Shown one piece after another: positions 6,078 through 9,315 of a stretch of DNA of 9,315 bases. The notes under the pieces were generated by a model. It was not told the origin of the DNA and did not search any database. It saw nothing but the letters and a program-made list of their open reading frames with translations. Position numbers and translations under genes: made by a program. The stretch lies in the NCBI GenBank assembly GCA_002256705.1, contig NQJI01000079.1, forward strand, positions 1 to 9,315, in the 5' to 3' direction. The stretch's first letter is position 1; each line of letters starts with the position of its first letter. Origin of the DNA: Methylococcaceae bacterium NSM2-1 (GTDB lineage: Bacteria > Pseudomonadota > Gammaproteobacteria > Methylococcales > Methylomonadaceae).

Positions 6078-6869
6078 ATGGAAACCATAATTCGTTTAAC
6101 AGCCTCGCTAGGCATTTTTTTCATCATGATTTGCTGGGAATATTTTAGCCCCAGAAGAACACAACACATTAGCCGCAAACAACGCTGGCCGGTTAATCTG
6201 GGACTCGCCATCTTCAACATGCTTGTTATGCGTTTGACAGTCGGGGGTATTGCCTATCTAAGCGCTGTTGACGCCGCAGAGAATTCCTGGGGGCTTTTAA
6301 ACTGGGTAGCTGCTCCTGGATGGATGTCAATTATTGTAACTTTGTTATTTCTCGATTTTGCCATTTACTGCCAACACATTTTTTCGCACAAATGGCCACC
6401 GCTTTGGCATTTGCATCAGGTGCATCACACTGATCTGGAATTTGATGCCACCACAGCGGTGCGCTTTCACCCCTTGGAGATCATGATTTCCATGTTGTAC
6501 AAAGTGCTGTGCGTTTATTTGATAGGCGCCAATCCTTGGGCAGTTATTGCCTTTGAGATTATTCTCAACGGTGCTGCAACGTTTAATCATAGCAACATCA
6601 ACATTCCGCCAGCGATTGATAAAAAGTTACGCTGGCTGCTTATTACACCGGATATGCACCGCATTCATCACTCAACCCTAACGACAGAAACTGACAGTAA
6701 TTACGGCTTTTCAATTTCCTGCTGGGACAGGCTTTTTAAAACCTATATTGCCGAACCCAGACAGTCTCAAACAGCCATGGCAATTGGTTTAAATCCTTTC
6801 CGCCAACAAAATGAACTAGGTTTTGTGCAATTATTGCTGTTGCCTTTTAAGTCGCTACGGCCCCGGTGA
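6078..6869 (+). CDS. fatty acid hydroxylase / sterol desaturase superfamily membrane protein
   Basis: A 263-residue integral membrane di-iron oxygenase of the fatty acid hydroxylase superfamily (PF04116), which hydroxylates or desaturates lipid substrates with O2. Histidine clusters that bind the two irons are present: H100-x3-H104 (HIFSH), H113-x2-HH117 (HQVHH) and H194-x2-HH198 (HRIHH). Extra conserved histidines are H131 (FHPLE) and H171 (FNHSN). Hydrophobic helices occur at about 5-20, 40-62, 82-98 and 140-165. The substrate (sterol, hopanoid, fatty acid or other lipid) cannot be read from the sequence. The start is ATG 6078; the longer ATG 6015 frame only adds a translated intergenic repeat. 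The downstream gene begins within its stop codon (GTGA overlap), so the two are probably co-transcribed and translationally coupled. Confidence 0.9.
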   Translation: METIIRLTASLGIFFIMICWEYFSPRRTQHISRKQRWPVNLGLAIFNMLVMRLTVGGIAYLSAVDAAENSWGLLNWVAAPGWMSIIVTLLFLDFAIYCQHIFSHKWPPLWHLHQVHHTDLEFDATTAVRFHPLEIMISMLYKVLCVYLIGANPWAVIAFEIILNGAATFNHSNINIPPAIDKKLRWLLITPDMHRIHHSTLTTETDSNYGFSISCWDRLFKTYIAEPRQSQTAMAIGLNPFRQQNELGFVQLLLLPFKSLRPR

Positions 6870-7498
6870 ATATGACTTATAAATACCCTGATGCTGTTTT
6901 AATGATTTTCTGTAAGGCTCCGGTCACAGGTCAGGTTAAGACCCGTTTAACAACTGAATTAACCGCAGAACAGGCTATGCAGGTGCATATTGAACTCACT
7001 CAAAGAACGCTGCAACTGGCGACCATGACTAATTTATGCCCTGTTCAACTCTGGTGTACGCCATCAACTGATCATCCTTTTTTTACAGCGTCAGCACAAA
7101 CCTATCATGTAAATCTTCAGAAACAACTAGGGGTGGATTTAGGCGAACGTATGAATAACGCTTTTTGCCTTGCACTTAATAGTTACTCCCGCGCATTGAT
7201 AATTGGCTGCGATTGCCCATCATTAACTTTACAGGATCTGGAAGCAGCCTTAACCGCCTTAAGCCAGGGAACGTGTTGCGTTTTGGCGCCTGCTGAAGAC
7301 GGTGGCTATGTGTTGATTGGCCTTAATCAGCCGTATCCGGAACTCTTTGATAATATGCCTTGGGGAACTGAGCTAGTGCTTGAACATACCCGTGCCCGCA
7401 TCAAACAATATAATCTTTGCTATCAAGAACTCAAGCAACAGTGGGATTTAGACACACCTGAGGATCTGGCACGGTATCGGGCACTAACTCCAGGCTAA
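6866..7498 (+). CDS. TIGR04282/DUF2064 family GT-A-fold glycosyltransferase
   Basis: A 210-residue protein of the DUF2064 family (PF09837), related to nucleotidyltransferase/glycosyltransferase A folds. It shows FCKAPVTGQVKTRL (15-28), the nucleotide-binding N-terminal signature; LGVDLGERM (88-96); the acidic GCDCPSL (114-120), likely metal- or nucleotide-binding; APAEDGGY (141-148); and the closing DLDTPEDL (194-201). All core motifs are present. Databases name it an arsenosugar biosynthesis glycosyltransferase, but the reaction is not established. The start is GTG 6866 overlapping the hydroxylase TGA by 4 bases, or ATG 6872 (MTYKYPD), which agrees better with the usual family N-terminus. 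The TIGR04283-type gene at 4935 is the usual partner. A hairpin at 7525-7554 follows the stop. Confidence 0.9.
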   Translation: MNMTYKYPDAVLMIFCKAPVTGQVKTRLTTELTAEQAMQVHIELTQRTLQLATMTNLCPVQLWCTPSTDHPFFTASAQTYHVNLQKQLGVDLGERMNNAFCLALNSYSRALIIGCDCPSLTLQDLEAALTALSQGTCCVLAPAEDGGYVLIGLNQPYPELFDNMPWGTELVLEHTRARIKQYNLCYQELKQQWDLDTPEDLARYRALTPG

Positions 7499-7524
7499 TG
7501 AATATCCAGGTTTATTGCCGAAAT

Positions 7525-7554
7525 AATGCACACGGTTACCGTTCAGAGTGCATT
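7525..7554. terminator. nested hairpin after the DUF2064 gene
   Basis: AATGCAC (7525-7531) pairs with GTGCATT (7548-7554). The loop contains a second dyad ACGGT-T-ACCGT (7532-7542). It starts 27 bases after the stop codon. No U-tract follows, so it is not a textbook intrinsic terminator; it may protect mRNA 3' ends or be a remnant of a repeat. Confidence 0.4.
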
Positions 7555-7596
7555 CAAGAAATACATTAAGTAGCAGTTGTTTTGCATAAACTCGAT

Positions 7597-7624
7597 ATTC
7601 AAGTTTTATCTTATTTGAATTTTT
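7597..7624 (+). terminator. weak hairpin with T-run
   Basis: ATTCAA (7597-7602) and TTGAAT (7615-7620) form a 6-bp AT-rich stem followed by TTTT. It is a possible second, weak terminator for the hydroxylase-DUF2064 operon. Confidence 0.3.
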
Positions 7625-7897
7625 GATTCTTGAAAAAGTTATCCAGCAGCTCGACCCGGCAACGCCTTACGATTATCTTGTCGACAGATGATAGTAAAAC
7701 GATTCTCCTCAGAATAACGACCCAAGCCGAAGTGCGGCAAAAACAAATAGACAACGCCTTGACTATAAAATCCAACCCGATAGGTAAATGTAAACCGATT
7801 ATTGATAATAAAAAATCTGTAGTGTCATCTGAGATAAATTGAAAATTATAACTTTTTGAAATAACGGCAAATTGTCAGTGGAAGTGACGAAGATGGG

Positions 7898-8635
7898 TTA
7901 ATTTCGCTGTTCTATTGCCAACATCCATGGCCTGGCTTTTGTGGGTAGCACCTTACCCGCTCCATCCAGTTTGATATGGGCTAAACTGACCGTATTCAGG
8001 ACATTGCCACCAATTACATCAAGCTCCCCAGGCCGTTGTGCAACCACTAAATCACAGTGGTAGGCCCCACGCCTTAGATCGTTATAGTTGTGAATTGACT
8101 GGATAAAAGCTTCACCCCGCGGTGCACAAATAATGTCTCCGGGCTTAGGGGCATAAGTGTTGATGGCATGGCTTACAAATCTGTTTTCGGAAGCAGTTGC
8201 TATCACATGCTGAATATAATCCCAATGCAAAACGGTAGAAGGTAAATCGCTTTCTGGCACCCCTGCGCTTCGAGCCAGCCAGACAATAAAAGCGCCCGAC
8301 CAGGGTCTGACTTCCCCCTCATACCCGATTATCGGTAAATCCGTCGCAGTATACCAATACATGAAGACCCGACTAAAAAAAGGCGGTAGCGTTTCATGAC
8401 CTTGGGTAGCTTCACTCGGATAAGTTACTGCCGGCGGCTCAATATCATAATTAACTTCGGGCCGGCCGAACAATTCCCATTCCTGACGGGCAAGGTACAG
8501 CATTCGCTCTCTAATGTCAGGAATATCAAACGATGGGGTGATATTGGCGGCAACTGAAATGGCAGGCGATTGCCCCTGTTTTTGCACAGCGCAACCAGTA
8601 AGAAGCAAAACAATGCCGAGAAACATGTAAGGCAT
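7898..8635 (-). CDS. DUF2272 domain lipoprotein
   Basis: A 245-residue lipoprotein with a short signal peptide (residues 1-14) and lipobox LLTGC (11-15). Cys15 would be lipidated, and Ala at +2 predicts outer-membrane sorting by the Lol rule. The mature part matches DUF2272: RMLYLARQEWELFG (44-57), PPFFSRVFMYW (84-94), PWSGAFIVWLARSAG (111-125), PKPGDIIC (163-170), HCDLVV (193-198) and IGGNV (208-212). The W-S-x-F...GD...H-x-D-[LIV]-V...GN order resembles the NlpC/P60 and CHAP papain-like cell-wall hydrolases, with Ser112 where their catalytic Cys would be and His193 in the place of the catalytic His. A cell-wall or periplasmic role is therefore an inference, and a non-hydrolytic function is possible. 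Start ATG 8635; ATG 8626 is an alternative. It is transcribed alone toward the + strand operon. Confidence 0.88.
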   Translation of the reverse strand: MPYMFLGIVLLLTGCAVQKQGQSPAISVAANITPSFDIPDIRERMLYLARQEWELFGRPEVNYDIEPPAVTYPSEATQGHETLPPFFSRVFMYWYTATDLPIIGYEGEVRPWSGAFIVWLARSAGVPESDLPSTVLHWDYIQHVIATASENRFVSHAINTYAPKPGDIICAPRGEAFIQSIHNYNDLRRGAYHCDLVVAQRPGELDVIGGNVLNTVSLAHIKLDGAGKVLPTKARPWMLAIEQRN

Positions 8636-8656
8636 ACTTAAATAATCTTTAAAAAC

Positions 8657-8688
8657 ATAATATGTTGGCGCCGAGTGTAAAATGTCAA
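8657..8688 (-). promoter_or_regulatory. sigma-70-like promoter of the DUF2272 lipoprotein gene
   Basis: On the minus strand a perfect -35 TTGACA (plus 8683-8688) is followed after 18 bases by CATATT, with TATTAT overlapping two bases further on. Either gives a -10 about 22-25 bases before ATG 8635, so the leader would be short. No strong Shine-Dalgarno sequence is seen. Confidence 0.45.
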
Positions 8689-9315
8689 CCTTTGCCGATT
8701 GACAATTGAACTGTGGTTTAGTGTTGCAGCGTACTACACAACTGCGGATAAGTCGATCAAACCGGGATGGCTTTGAACGCCTTTTGTAAACAATTTTGTG
8801 GGCTGGATGAACAATGCTTTCGGCCTATTCTTGAGAGGGTTAAAATTCTGCTGTTTCCTCAGTTGGCCAAGAGCGTTTCGATGTCTCGCTGGGCTTGATA
8901 CGATCTTTGGCAATTGCACTGCTTTGCTTGAAGCGAAATAATTCGTTACCGGTTTCGATGATGTAGCAATAAAAATTTTATCGGTCAACTTTGAGTCTGT
9001 TAACTGGTAAATAATCGACTTTGTTTTACAGCAATTAACCTTAATGACTCTCGACTTCGATACATCTGTTAGCGACAACAGTGCGACCCTACCCTGGATT
9101 CAAACACTGTCTATTTTAAGAATATCTGACTGGGTTGAGTCCCGGTCGTCTCGGCCGACAGCCAACGGCCAGGAGCAGCCATTTAGACTTATGGCAGGAC
9201 CATTAAAATGGCCGCATTGTTAAGTCTATAGTTCCCTTGACCACTGATTAGTTCAAAGCATCCAAAAGTTGACTAAAAAACTCAGTAGAAACCTTGTTAA
9301 AATTATGGTAGCTTT
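8689..9315. other. gene-poor right end
   Basis: No convincing gene is visible in about 630 bases. A minus-strand frame (9078-8734, TTG start, 114 codons) has no ribosome binding site and no recognisable motif, and the plus strand is full of stops. The region 9153-9228 holds inverted repeats. Codon-free, stop-rich sequence of this kind suggests degraded accessory DNA or long untranslated spacer. Confidence 0.4.
9153..9228. repeat. cluster of inverted repeats
   Basis: Three dyads are packed together. GGCCG (9153-9157) pairs with CGGCC (9166-9170). GCAGCCATTT (9175-9184) pairs with AAATGGCCGC (9206-9215) with one mismatch. TAGACTTA (9184-9191) is an exact inverted match of TAAGTCTA (9221-9228). 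The last two share bases and so are alternatives. The GGCCG...CAGCCATT wording resembles short palindromic intergenic repeats of gammaproteobacteria, from memory only. Confidence 0.5.

Larger units (their letters stand above)
7499..7897. other. intergenic region between convergent operons, with an unassigned open frame
   Basis: The stretch holds the two hairpins listed and an open frame (TTG 7630 to stop 7842, 70 codons) that I do not recognise. That frame has no ribosome binding site and a bland Lys/Ser/Ile-rich composition. A different frame over the same DNA reads LEKVIQQLDPATPYDYLVDR before a stop, which looks slightly more protein-like. Both may be debris of an eroded gene. The genes on both sides point toward this gap, so it serves as a double terminator region. 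Confidence 0.4.

Noticed and set aside
4935..7498. Arsenosugar biosynthesis operon
   Set aside because: Only the two glycosyltransferase family names point to it; no arsenic methyltransferase or radical SAM partner is visible.
8734..9078. 114-codon minus-strand frame
   Set aside because: TTG start, no ribosome binding site, no motif, low-complexity Lys/Ser-rich composition; treated as chance.

Overview
The window looks like chromosomal DNA of a gammaproteobacterium. The combination of a SWIM/SNF2 ATPase, a TIGR04283-type and a TIGR04282/DUF2064-type glycosyltransferase, a di-iron fatty acid hydroxylase and a DUF2272 lipoprotein is most reminiscent of Methylococcales methanotrophs. That placement is an inference from gene content recalled from memory, not from a database search. 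The coding core (about 1.7-7.5 kb) is compact and on the + strand. Both flanks are AT-rich, gene-poor and contain eroded or repetitive DNA.

Left flank (1-1680): a possible 3' end of a membrane-protein gene (1-138) ends inside a perfect 10-bp palindrome. A convincing small single-pass membrane protein (429-638, minus) has a good ribosome binding site and a G/C-tract terminator. A decayed transposase (1005-1558) follows. Its C-terminal IS4-like catalytic end is still readable but is interrupted by two nonsense codons and two frameshifts.

Core (1681-7498): a SWIM zinc-finger protein (1681-2691) is followed at once by an SNF2-family ATPase (2706-4931). The two reading frames are joined by a correctly phased A-AAA-AAG heptamer. 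A -1 shift there would make one protein of about 1083 residues, which is the normal architecture of SWIM-SNF2 proteins. This is either a one-base deletion or error in an A-run, or programmed frameshifting. Three bases after the ATPase stop comes a family 2 glycosyltransferase (4935-5669). A 408-base gap carrying CACGAAA-type repeats separates it from a fatty acid hydroxylase/sterol desaturase (real start 6078) and a DUF2064 GT-A-fold protein. These last two overlap by 4 bases and probably form an operon. The two glycosyltransferase families are often found near each other and are labelled 'arsenosugar biosynthesis' in databases, but no arsM or arsS gene is visible here.

Right flank (7499-9315): a hairpin-rich gap with one unrecognised open frame, a DUF2272 lipoprotein on the minus strand (7898-8635) with its own TTGACA promoter, and about 680 bases without a convincing gene but with inverted repeats near 9153-9228.

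No rRNA, tRNA, CRISPR array, origin or intact mobile element was recognised. The most interesting observation is the split SWIM-SNF2 gene with its slippery heptamer.
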